51,824 bases of DNA from Spirosoma fluviale (GTDB lineage Bacteria > Bacteroidota > Bacteroidia > Cytophagales > Cyclobacteriaceae), in NCBI GenBank assembly GCA_945901615.1, contig CAMDLI010000007.1, positions 1-51,824 on the forward strand. Reading direction: 5' to 3'. Both the position numbers and the translations under genes were made by a program. Within the stretch, counting starts at the first letter, position 1. Every line of letters starts with the position of its first letter. This document shows, in pieces, positions 26,670 to 33,538 of the stretch. A model generated the notes under the pieces. The model had not been told where the DNA came from and made no database searches. It saw nothing but the letters and a program-made list of their open reading frames with translations.

Positions 26670-27044
26670 TCAATGAACCACATCCTTTGCAAGTACAATC
26701 AGGTAATTCGTATTCTGTTCTGAAATCAGCCCTACATCATAGCAGATCTGGTACGACTGCCCATTCGAACCTACTCCGTGTTGAGTCATGTATCGAAAGT
26801 TAAATCCTTCCAGCAACAAGCATTCTCTGTCAACCTTTGTTGGCTTCTTTTCCAATGCGAGAAATGCGAGCAGGATAGCTCTGTTCCGCTTCAGAACTCG
26901 GTTGATGATTCGTATCTCTTTATTTTGAACTGAATTTTGCTGATTGTTGAAGTTATTTCTGCAACCCTCGTCACAAAATTTCTTATCTAATCTCCCATAA
27001 AGGACTTGAGCACAGCATTGGCAATAGCGCTTTTCTGTTGGCAT
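26670..27044 (-). CDS. Small zinc-ribbon-like protein of unknown function
   Basis: A 124-residue protein. The N-terminus carries YCQCCAQVLYGRLDKKFCDEGCRNNFNN, two Cys pairs (C8/C10-11 and C24/C28) resembling the DUF2116/YacG type of zinc ribbons. Downstream is a positively charged helix (NRVLKRNRAILLAFLALEKK) and a C-terminal beta-like part (GQSYQICYDVGLISEQNTNYLIVL). No signal peptide. Probably cytoplasmic, perhaps nucleic-acid or protein binding. It is convergent with the ROK gene; its start lies about 110 nt from the oxidoreductase terminator region. Confidence 0.75.
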   Translation of the reverse strand: MPTEKRYCQCCAQVLYGRLDKKFCDEGCRNNFNNQQNSVQNKEIRIINRVLKRNRAILLAFLALEKKPTKVDRECLLLEGFNFRYMTQHGVGSNGQSYQICYDVGLISEQNTNYLIVLAKDVVH

Positions 27045-27117
27045 AGTTGAAAAAATTAACTGCTAAGAAGCTTAAACTTCACCCAAAGTTTATGCTAGAA
27101 AAATTACATAAAAAAAT

Positions 27118-27146
27118 CTCGAAAGGGAGAAATCCTCCCTTTCGAG
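27118..27146 (-). terminator. Terminator of the DUF1080-oxidoreductase operon
   Basis: A perfect 12-bp stem CTCGAAAGGGAG (27118-27129) with CTCCCTTTCGAG (27135-27146), extendable by one T-A pair, a 5-nt loop, and a T7 run on the minus strand. It lies 9 nt after the oxidoreductase stop. Confidence 0.92.
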
Positions 27147-27155
27147 AGCTTAAAT

Positions 27156-28505
27156 TTAGAATTTACGGTACTTTCCGTCGAGGAACTTGTTTGCTTTTCG
27201 CTCCGCGAATTTTGCTTTTTTACTGTTCCAGTGGAGGGTTTCGTTTGGAAAACGGCCTGCAATCACCCCAAGAAGAATGGTCTCGGTTAAGCGAGCTGAA
27301 TATTCGAAAGGAGCACTGCATTCGCCTTTACCCAAACAAGCATCTACAAATTGGTGGTAATGCTTCTTACTTTCTCCCACATAATCCTTCACTGGAGCAC
27401 CCAAATTGAACGGAGTCACGTCAAATTTCTTGTACTTTCCATCCACAATCAACCGAGGTAGCTGCTGAAAGTGTGGGAGTAGCAATCGTCCTTTTTCACC
27501 TAGAAACATAGCCCCTTGATCAGGAAGCTTGTCTCCATTAGGCAGCATCAAATCCTCATGTTGCTCAGGAGCCCCAACTCCATCGTACCAGACCCACTTC
27601 AAGGTATCTGTGGTGTAAGGTGTCGCTGGAAATTCATAAGTCACGATATTATTTTCTGGAAATCCAAAACCTGTTGGCTTTCTACACTTATTGACAATCG
27701 TACGTGGCACATCTAGCTGAAGGGCATTGTAGGGCGTATCAAAAATATGGACCCCCATATCCCCAAGGGTACCACAGCCGTAGTCCAATATCTTCCTCCA
27801 GTTGCCAGGATGGTAAACCCCCTCCTTAAAATCCCGCTCAGGAGCTGTGCCCAACCATAAGTTCCAATTCAAATTGCTCGGCACCGCATCGCTTCCTTTT
27901 GGTTCTTTTCCGTCATATCCCCAGTTTTTGGGAGACCAAGCACGCACCGTATGAACCTTACCAATGATTCCAGATTGAATGAGCAGGGTAGCTAGCTTGT
28001 AATCGTAAAAGGAATGTACCTGAATTCCCATCTGGGTGACTAAATTCTTTTTTTCAGCCAGCTTTTTCATCGCTCTGGCCTCTGTCACATGGTGGGTAAG
28101 CGGTTTTTGACAATACACGGCCTTATTCATCTCCATGGCCATCAAAGAGGCTGGCGCATGGGTATGGTCTGGAGTGGACACCACGACCGCATCAAACTGA
28201 TCTTCCATTTCACTCAAGAGCATGCGGTAATCAGCGTAGGTCTTTGCTTTAGGAAAAAGAGCAGTGGCATTACTTAAGGCATTTGAATCCACATCGCAAA
28301 GTCCCACTACTTCTACCATGGCATGGCTAGAGATGGCCCGCAAGTCTTCCATTCCCATTCCACCCAAACCGATGTGAACAGTCCTGAGTTTGCCTTTGGC
28401 AGTTACTTCGGCTAGAAGTGCCGGGGCCAAGGATAAGCCAGCAATGCCTAGGGCTGACTTCTTAATAAAATTTCTACGATCGATTACTTGATAGTCTTTT
28501 TTCAT
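27156..28505 (-). CDS. Gfo/Idh/MocA oxidoreductase with Tat signal
   Basis: A 449-residue NAD(P)-dependent sugar oxidoreductase. The start DRRNFIKKSALGIAGLSLAPALL is a twin-arginine signal, so it is exported folded with its cofactor. The Rossmann motif is HIGLGGMGMEDL, then VVVSTPDHTHAPASLMAM and EK/QKP motif YCQKPLTHHVTEA. The DMGVHIFD region matches the usual catalytic-His block. Such exported Gfo/Idh enzymes oxidise sugars at C3. It follows a DUF1080 gene by 23 nt; DUF1080 (PF06439) proteins are annotated as 3-keto-disaccharide hydrolases, so the two likely act in one keto-sugar route (inference). Confidence 0.92.
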   Translation of the reverse strand: MKKDYQVIDRRNFIKKSALGIAGLSLAPALLAEVTAKGKLRTVHIGLGGMGMEDLRAISSHAMVEVVGLCDVDSNALSNATALFPKAKTYADYRMLLSEMEDQFDAVVVSTPDHTHAPASLMAMEMNKAVYCQKPLTHHVTEARAMKKLAEKKNLVTQMGIQVHSFYDYKLATLLIQSGIIGKVHTVRAWSPKNWGYDGKEPKGSDAVPSNLNWNLWLGTAPERDFKEGVYHPGNWRKILDYGCGTLGDMGVHIFDTPYNALQLDVPRTIVNKCRKPTGFGFPENNIVTYEFPATPYTTDTLKWVWYDGVGAPEQHEDLMLPNGDKLPDQGAMFLGEKGRLLLPHFQQLPRLIVDGKYKKFDVTPFNLGAPVKDYVGESKKHYHQFVDACLGKGECSAPFEYSARLTETILLGVIAGRFPNETLHWNSKKAKFAERKANKFLDGKYRKF

Positions 28506-28528
28506 AAGTAAAAGGGGTATTCAAGGGT

Positions 28529-29194
28529 TTATTGTACTTCTTTGATTTTGATATTTCGAAATCGGACCACGTCACCATGGCCCAAAAATCCAATATGTCC
28601 TCGACTTCTTTGGAGTCCAGGATGTTCTTTTTTGTCTAACGTACCGTTTTTACTGGCTTCAAGGTAATTGCCTTCCAAAATCACTACCCCATTGAGCACA
28701 ACGGTGACATAAGGATGCTGCACGCGTACCTCCTGCTGATTCCACTCTCCCGAAGGCCGCAAATAGCCCCGTTTGGCAGAAATTACCCCATAGACAGATC
28801 CATGGTATTGGTACGGCTGTAGGCTTGCATATTTTTCTGCTTCATTGTCCAATATCTGTAATTCTTTCCCCACATAGGCGGCATCTCCTTCTAGTGGTGC
28901 ATGGATTCCCAAGCCATTGTTGGCCCCAGGGGTTAGTTGAAACTCAAATCGCAGTACAAAATTTCCGTATTCCTTCTCAGTGTATAAATTTCCACCTCCC
29001 CCACCTTGGGGCTCAATGACAATCATCCCATCCTTGACTAGGTACGAACTTTTGTTTCCTACCCATCCAGACAAGGTCTTCCCATCAAAAAGGGATTTAA
29101 AGCCTTCATCTTGGGCCTGTAACGAGCTTACTGGCAAGAAGTACTGCAACCCAATTGAAATAAATGCGGCAAGAATTCGTACAGATGAATGCAT
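28529..29194 (-). CDS. DUF1080 (3-keto-disaccharide hydrolase family) secreted protein
   Basis: A 221-residue protein with a Sec signal (hydrophobic stretch about residues 6-27 ending SLQAQ). The mature part is a concanavalin-like beta-sandwich of PF06439: FKSLFDGKTLSGWVG, GMIVIEPQGGGGGNLYTEKEYGNFVLRFEF split here into its recognised starts, NNGLGIHAPLEGD, and GHIGFLGHGDVVRFRNIKI. Its family cleaves glycosides after C3 oxidation. It is the first gene of a two-gene operon with a Tat-exported Gfo/Idh oxidoreductase, which fits periplasmic keto-sugar breakdown. A promoter box lies upstream. The exact substrate is unknown. Confidence 0.9.
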   Translation of the reverse strand: MHSSVRILAAFISIGLQYFLPVSSLQAQDEGFKSLFDGKTLSGWVGNKSSYLVKDGMIVIEPQGGGGGNLYTEKEYGNFVLRFEFQLTPGANNGLGIHAPLEGDAAYVGKELQILDNEAEKYASLQPYQYHGSVYGVISAKRGYLRPSGEWNQQEVRVQHPYVTVVLNGVVILEGNYLEASKNGTLDKKEHPGLQRSRGHIGFLGHGDVVRFRNIKIKEVQ

Positions 29195-29220
29195 AGTGAA
29201 TGAAAAAAAACTGGCTTATA

Positions 29221-29228
29221 CAAATCTA
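29221..29228 (-). promoter_or_regulatory. -7 promoter box of DUF1080 operon (TAGATTTG)
   Basis: On the minus strand TAGATTTG, an exact TAnnTTTG match, is 26 nt before the ATG at 29194. The -33 element is not clear. Confidence 0.5.
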
Positions 29229-29335
29229 AAAGTGTTCTTCAATTATTCCCCTTTTTTCATCAAAAAAACGCAGGTTGAACAAAAAAGAGAATCAGTCTAC
29301 TTAGTTCATGTCGAATTCCTTCAAAATTAATCCCC

Positions 29336-29343
29336 TAAATTTG
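29336..29343 (+). promoter_or_regulatory. -7 promoter box of msrAB gene (TAAATTTG)
   Basis: TAAATTTG, an exact TAnnTTTG match, lies 59 nt before the msrAB ATG at 29403, implying a leader of about 50 nt. The -33 element is not clear. Confidence 0.5.
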
Positions 29344-29402
29344 AAACAGACAGCCTGAATTCAGAGTTTAAACCTTACCCGCGAACTGAAGTTCAATACG
29401 TT

Positions 29403-30530
29403 ATGCGAACCAAATTTCAAATGATACTCAAATCAAAATTTAGCTATCCCATGATCGCCCTGATTGCATCTCTTCTACTTGCTTGTAATGGAGGATCTAC
29501 TCCTACGGAATCCAAGAATCCTTCAGCAGAATCAGAAGATCCCAAAGAAATCTTCTCCGCATCGCAGCAGGTAGCCACCTTTGCTGGAGGTTGCTTTTGG
29601 TGTGTGGAAGCTCCTTTTGAGGATCTAGACGGGGTGATATCTGTAGTTTCAGGTTATTCCGGAGGAAAAGAAAAGAACCCTACCTACGGCGAAGTGGCTG
29701 GAGGCAAAACTTCCCACCGGGAGTCGGTTCAAATTACATTCGACCCTGAAGTGATTAGTTATGCCGAATTGGTCGATATTTTCTGGCAAACCTACGATCC
29801 CACGGATGTAGGAGGCTCTTTTTTTGATCGAGGAACTCAATACGAGTCAGCTATTTTCTTTCACAATGACCAACAAAAAAAAGTGGCAGAGGAAAGCAAA
29901 AAGCTTCTTGATCAGTCCAAACGATTTTCCAAGCCTATAGCCACGCCCATCATCAAGTTTACCAACTTCTACCCTGCTGAGGATTACCACCAGGACTACT
30001 ACAAAAAGAGCCCTCAAGATTACTATGCCTACCGAAGAGGTTCAGGTAGAGATGCATTCATTCAAAAACATTGGCCTGAGCTCAGTGCTAAAAAATACCC
30101 TTCGCCATCCAAAGGAGAACTAAAAGGCAAATTGAACGAACTTCAGTACGAGGTTACTATGGAAGGCGCTACCGAATTTGCCTTCAACAACGAATACAAT
30201 GGCAATAAGGAGGAAGGAATCTATGTTTGTGTAGTGACCGGAGCACCCCTATTTAGCTCCAAGGATAAGTATGAATCTGGCTCTGGATGGCCTAGTTTTA
30301 CCAAGCCTATCGATGCGCGGGTGATTGACAAGCCAATTGACAAAACCCTAGGCATGATGCGGGTAGAAGTACGAAGTAAGTTAGGAAACTCACACTTAGG
30401 CCATGTCTTCAACGATGGTCCAGCGCCTACAGGATTACGCTACTGCATGAATTCCGCCGCCATGAAGTTTATCCCCAAATCCCAAATGGAGGCTGCAGGC
30501 TACAAGGATTACCTTTGGGTAGTGGATTGA
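29403..30530 (+). CDS. msrAB: MsrA-MsrB fusion methionine sulfoxide reductase, lipoprotein
   Basis: A 375-residue protein with a lipoprotein signal (LIASLLLAC, Cys28) and a Ser/Pro/Glu linker. The MsrA domain (about 55-205) has GGCFWCVEAPF, with catalytic Cys64, and YHQDYY. The MsrB domain (about 235-370) has SGSGWPSF, HLGHVFNDGP and RYCMNSAAMKF, containing its catalytic Cys. It reduces both S and R sulfoxides of protein methionine, here outside the cytoplasm. The MsrB domain lacks the usual zinc Cys pairs (YVCVVTG and NSHLGHVF), so it is the zinc-free type. ATG 29403 or 29421 could be the start. Confidence 0.95.
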   Translation: MRTKFQMILKSKFSYPMIALIASLLLACNGGSTPTESKNPSAESEDPKEIFSASQQVATFAGGCFWCVEAPFEDLDGVISVVSGYSGGKEKNPTYGEVAGGKTSHRESVQITFDPEVISYAELVDIFWQTYDPTDVGGSFFDRGTQYESAIFFHNDQQKKVAEESKKLLDQSKRFSKPIATPIIKFTNFYPAEDYHQDYYKKSPQDYYAYRRGSGRDAFIQKHWPELSAKKYPSPSKGELKGKLNELQYEVTMEGATEFAFNNEYNGNKEEGIYVCVVTGAPLFSSKDKYESGSGWPSFTKPIDARVIDKPIDKTLGMMRVEVRSKLGNSHLGHVFNDGPAPTGLRYCMNSAAMKFIPKSQMEAAGYKDYLWVVD

Positions 30531-30566
30531 TCTGCAGCAGTTACAAACCCATTGGTATTCAAGGTT

Positions 30567-31175
30567 CTAGCCCAGTAACTTTCGGAAAGTAAGGTTGATT
30601 CTTGGCTGATTTACCTTTTTTGTTTTGGGGAGCTGGTGTTCCCAGTGATGCTGACTTGCTCCCTCCATCAGCAGCAGGCTACCATGGGAGAGCTCAAGAT
30701 TTATTTTAGGTTCTTTCCCGGTGTAAGGCCGCATTTGAAAAGAGCGGCTAGCCCCAAAGGTAAGTGAAGCTATTTTTGGGTTTTGACCTAAGACGGCTTC
30801 ATTGTCTCGATGCCAACCCATGCTGTCTTGACCGTCTCGGTAATAATTGCAGAGCACGTGCGTGAAGTCATGCTGCGTGAAGTCCTGCAAGCGCTGCTTA
30901 ATTGTCTCCAATTCCTTCGTAAAGGGCTGCGCTTGCATCGCAATTCCAGAATACCCATAAGACACCTTTGGGTCCCCATAGAGCGCAGTAAGACGAGGCT
31001 GGAGGATTTGCTTGCCAAACATCCAGATCGGCTCCTGCTGCCAGGCTAAGCCTTCCTGCAGGACCTTAAAAAGATGATCCGCTTCTTCTATGGAAAAAAA
31101 ACTAGGGTGGAAAAAAGCATCCCCATGAAAAGGAAGCAGGTTCCTAGATTCCTGAGGAAGGAGTGAATACTGCAT
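30567..31175 (-). CDS. AlkB-like 2-oxoglutarate/Fe(II) dioxygenase
   Basis: A 202-residue AlkB-family dioxygenase of the ALKBH2/3-like bacterial type, which removes alkyl groups from damaged DNA or RNA bases. The metal and co-substrate motifs are visible: the H-x-D pair in GWHRDNEAVLG, the distal His in QHHWEHQLPK, and the R-x-N-L-T-F-R 2-oxoglutarate-binding end. LCNYYRDGQDSMGWH is a family block. ATG 31175 is preferred; a TTG three codons upstream is also in frame. It is convergent with msrAB, another repair gene, with a 36-nt gap. Confidence 0.92.
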   Translation of the reverse strand: MQYSLLPQESRNLLPFHGDAFFHPSFFSIEEADHLFKVLQEGLAWQQEPIWMFGKQILQPRLTALYGDPKVSYGYSGIAMQAQPFTKELETIKQRLQDFTQHDFTHVLCNYYRDGQDSMGWHRDNEAVLGQNPKIASLTFGASRSFQMRPYTGKEPKINLELSHGSLLLMEGASQHHWEHQLPKTKKVNQPRINLTFRKLLG

Positions 31176-31230
31176 ACCGATCAACTCGATTTCAAGGGAA
31201 TTGGTTTGGAGAAAAAAAACCGCCAGCAGA

Positions 31231-31271
31231 AGGTAGGCCTGCCTAAAGAATATAGTAAGGCAGGCCCACCT
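31231..31271 (-). terminator. Large inverted repeat after the Dabb gene, possible terminator
   Basis: A 9-bp perfect stem GGCCTGCCT (31236-31244) with AGGCAGGCC (31258-31266), flanked by AGGT/ACCT after a one-base mismatch. It lies just after the Dabb stop on the minus strand, followed by a T8 run about 11 nt further. It may be a terminator, or a dispersed palindromic element. Confidence 0.5.
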
Positions 31272-31283
31272 ACCGCAGCCAGG

Positions 31284-31718
31284 TTACTTTTTCGTCCAAT
31301 AATCAATTACCGTTACCTTATCCAAATGTGGACCCAAGAGTGTTACAAACTCCTTGTGTGCGGGATGTGGGATATAGGTATCACGGTCCGCATCCGAGTG
31401 GAAGGTCACGGTAAAGGCATGCGTTAAACCCTGATTGAGTCCTTCCGGACTAGAGTTGATTCCCCATTCAAAGCCTTTGATCTCGGTAATTTTTGAGGGT
31501 AGTGCTTGAAAAGCTGCGACTATCCCATCAACATCTTGCTGAGAGGAAGTTGCTTTAAATCCAAAAAGGACTACATGGCGAAGAACGGAATCTGGCATAG
31601 ATGCATTATTTAGGTTGGTTTCTGGACTAGTGCTCGAAAGCGTTTCTGCTTCCTTTTCTTTGGGAGCGCAAGAAAGTAGAAGGAGGAAAGAAATGAGGTA
31701 AATCGGGCTATTTTTCAT
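31284..31718 (-). CDS. Dabb (stress-response A/B barrel) domain lipoprotein
   Basis: A 144-residue protein with a lipoprotein signal (ISFLLLLSC, Cys about 17) and a Ser/Thr/Pro linker. The Dabb domain (about 45-140) has the family start LRHVVLFGFKATSS, the middle INSSPEGLNQGLTHAFTVTFHSDADRD in part, and the end YIPHPAHKEFVTLLGPHLDKVTVIDYW in part. Dabb proteins are small ferredoxin-like dimers seen in stress or enzyme contexts; function unknown. It ends near a strong palindrome. Confidence 0.9.
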   Translation of the reverse strand: MKNSPIYLISFLLLLSCAPKEKEAETLSSTSPETNLNNASMPDSVLRHVVLFGFKATSSQQDVDGIVAAFQALPSKITEIKGFEWGINSSPEGLNQGLTHAFTVTFHSDADRDTYIPHPAHKEFVTLLGPHLDKVTVIDYWTKK

Positions 31719-31824
31719 GGGTTTCTGGTTTTGAGGAATGGAGTTAGAATAAGCAGGTGCTTAAAATTCAAAACTAAATCAAGAAGTTGTTAAAGCTAAA
31801 CTTCTTGATTGAAAAAATGAAATA

Positions 31825-31861
31825 AAAAATCCCCAAGCGACTGGGTCACCTGGGGATTTTT
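31825..31861 (-). terminator. Terminator of the cold-shock operon
   Basis: An 11-bp stem AAAAATCCCCA (31825-31835) with TGGGGATTTTT (31851-31861) and a 15-nt loop, 18 nt after the csp stop on the minus strand. Confidence 0.85.
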
Positions 31862-31878
31862 AGCAAGGGAATGTGGAA

Positions 31879-32073
31879 TTACTTGACCACTTTCACGTTA
31901 ACGGCATTGATGCCTTTCTTTCCTTGTACCAATTCGTACACTACTTTGTCATTTTCACGGATTTCGTGAACCAAGCCTGTGTGGTGAACGAATACGTCCT
32001 CACTATTATCAGATGGGGTAATGAATCCAAAGCCTTTGGTTGTGTTAAAGAATTTTACTGTTCCTTCATTCAT
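31879..32073 (-). CDS. Cold-shock domain protein (CspA family)
   Basis: A 64-residue single-domain cold-shock protein that binds single-stranded RNA and melts structure. RNP1 is KGFGFI and RNP2 is VFVHH; the start is MNEGTVKFFNTTKGFG. It is the last gene of a four-gene run (desaturase, DEAD-box helicase, basic protein, csp). Its ATG lies inside the end of the preceding gene (8-nt overlap ATGAATGA), indicating translational coupling. A strong terminator follows. Confidence 0.95.
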   Translation of the reverse strand: MNEGTVKFFNTTKGFGFITPSDNSEDVFVHHTGLVHEIRENDKVVYELVQGKKGINAVNVKVVK

Positions 32074-32326
32074 GATTTTTGAAATTTTGATTTGTTTTTA
32101 CTCGATTTTGATTGGACTGATTTGAAATAAATTTTTTCTCTACTGGCGGTTCTGGAGGAGTATCAGAGATGTTTCCGAATTCATCCACATAAGCGATCAT
32201 GTTATCTAGACTTCCATCTTTTGGTTGTCCTTTTCGCTCAAGCTTCTTCTCCATTTTATCTTTCTGCTTTCTCTTCTTTAGTTCCGCCTTTTGTTTTTTG
32301 ATAAATGTGTTTTGATTTTTTGACAT
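32066..32326 (-). CDS. Small highly charged protein in the cold-shock operon
   Basis: An 86-residue protein that I recognise only by context. The first 40 residues are a Lys/Glu-rich helix (KKQKAELKKRKQKDKMEKKLERK), then a more ordered middle (DGSLDNMIAYVDEFGNISDTPPEPP) and a Lys/Asn-rich tail. No signal or membrane segment. It follows the DEAD-box helicase by 9 nt and overlaps csp by 8 nt. An RNA-binding or helicase-assisting role is inferred from charge and neighbours only. Confidence 0.75.
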   Translation of the reverse strand: MSKNQNTFIKKQKAELKKRKQKDKMEKKLERKGQPKDGSLDNMIAYVDEFGNISDTPPEPPVEKKFISNQSNQNRVKTNQNFKNHE

Positions 32327-32335
32327 GCAAGTGGT

Positions 32336-33529
32336 TTAGTTTACAAATGTGATGGCATGACCTACTTTACCGGCTCTACCTGTTCTTCCGATTCGATGGA
32401 TGTAAGCATCCATTGTCATCGGTAGCTGATAATTGATCACATGGCTCACATCAGCTACATCGATCCCTCTGGCCGCAACGTCAGTAGCTACCAATACTCG
32501 GATGTCCCCGCTCTTAAATTCATCGATCATTCTGTTTCGAAAATTCTGGGACTTATCTCCGTGGATTTGACCGGCTTTGATACCGGCTTGTACTAACTTT
32601 TTAGCTAAACGATCCGCTAGCCTTTTAGTTTCAGTAAATAGAATTACTTTTTCCAATTCTGGGTTTGCGAACAAGTCTGCTAGTACATCAAACTTATCTT
32701 GTCCTTCTGGAACACGAATCGTTTGTTGCTCAATATTTTCATTGGTAGATCCCCCACCAGAAACCTTCACCTCTAAAGGATTAGAAAGTAGGCCATCAAT
32801 CAATTTCTTTTGACCCGGCTCAAGCGTTGCTGAAAACAAGAGTGTTTGATCTCTAGTCCCGATTCGATTGACCAATTTATTGACATCTAAGACAAAGCCC
32901 ATGTCCAACATCCGATCAAACTCATCCAAAACAAGGGTATTTACTTTCCTGAGATCTAATTCACGACGATCTGAAAGGTCTAAAAGCCTTCCTGGAGTGC
33001 CTACAATCACTTGAAGTTTGCGCTGCAATTTCTGGTGATCAGAATTTATATTGGTTCCTCCGATAAAAGTGGCAGAGTAGAGCTGCATACCTAGGGTAAG
33101 CGACTTAAATTCTTCTTCTATTTGCAAGGCCAACTCTCTTGTAGGTGTCACCACCAAGGCAGTGTAGTTTCTAGGATCCTTCTGCGCATGTTCGATGATA
33201 GGAATCAAGAAGGCGGCAGTTTTTCCCGACCCTGTCTTTGAAATCGCCATCATATCTCTTCCTTGGAGGAGGGGTGGAATGGATTGCTCCTGAATGTTGG
33301 TCAGCGTCTGATATCCTTTTGCTAGGATATTTTGAAGCAACTTAGCCGTCAAACCAAGGTCTGCGAAGGTCTTTTCCGTACGGAATCCTTCTTGTCCACT
33401 AGGCTGGGCTTTTTTTACGAAAAGACGGGGATCTAGAGTAGATTCCTTCTTTTTTACCGTTCTGCGGTCCTGATTCCCTCCGCGAGGAGCTGGTGCAGGT
33501 TTGGTATTTTTACTTGTAGAGTTATTCAT
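32336..33529 (-). CDS. DEAD-box RNA helicase (cold-shock type)
   Basis: A 397-residue DEAD-box helicase. Motifs in order: FADLGL Q-motif region, motif I SKTGSGKT, motif Ia PTRELALQ, GG and TPGRLLD, motif II written VLDEFDRM (DEFD instead of DEAD), motif III SAT, and C-terminal VLVATDVAARGIDV, HRIGRTGRAG. The N-terminus is a basic, Pro/Lys/Gln-rich tail of about 45 residues. It unwinds short RNA helices, for example in ribosome assembly at low temperature. It follows the desaturase by 9 nt and precedes the basic protein by 9 nt. Confidence 0.94.
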   Translation of the reverse strand: MNNSTSKNTKPAPAPRGGNQDRRTVKKKESTLDPRLFVKKAQPSGQEGFRTEKTFADLGLTAKLLQNILAKGYQTLTNIQEQSIPPLLQGRDMMAISKTGSGKTAAFLIPIIEHAQKDPRNYTALVVTPTRELALQIEEEFKSLTLGMQLYSATFIGGTNINSDHQKLQRKLQVIVGTPGRLLDLSDRRELDLRKVNTLVLDEFDRMLDMGFVLDVNKLVNRIGTRDQTLLFSATLEPGQKKLIDGLLSNPLEVKVSGGGSTNENIEQQTIRVPEGQDKFDVLADLFANPELEKVILFTETKRLADRLAKKLVQAGIKAGQIHGDKSQNFRNRMIDEFKSGDIRVLVATDVAARGIDVADVSHVINYQLPMTMDAYIHRIGRTGRAGKVGHAITFVN

Positions 33530-33538
33530 TAGTTGGTT

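Noticed and set aside
27047-27409. A 120-codon plus-strand frame across the terminator and oxidoreductase end
   Set aside because: It runs through a clear terminator hairpin and is antisense to a well-supported gene.
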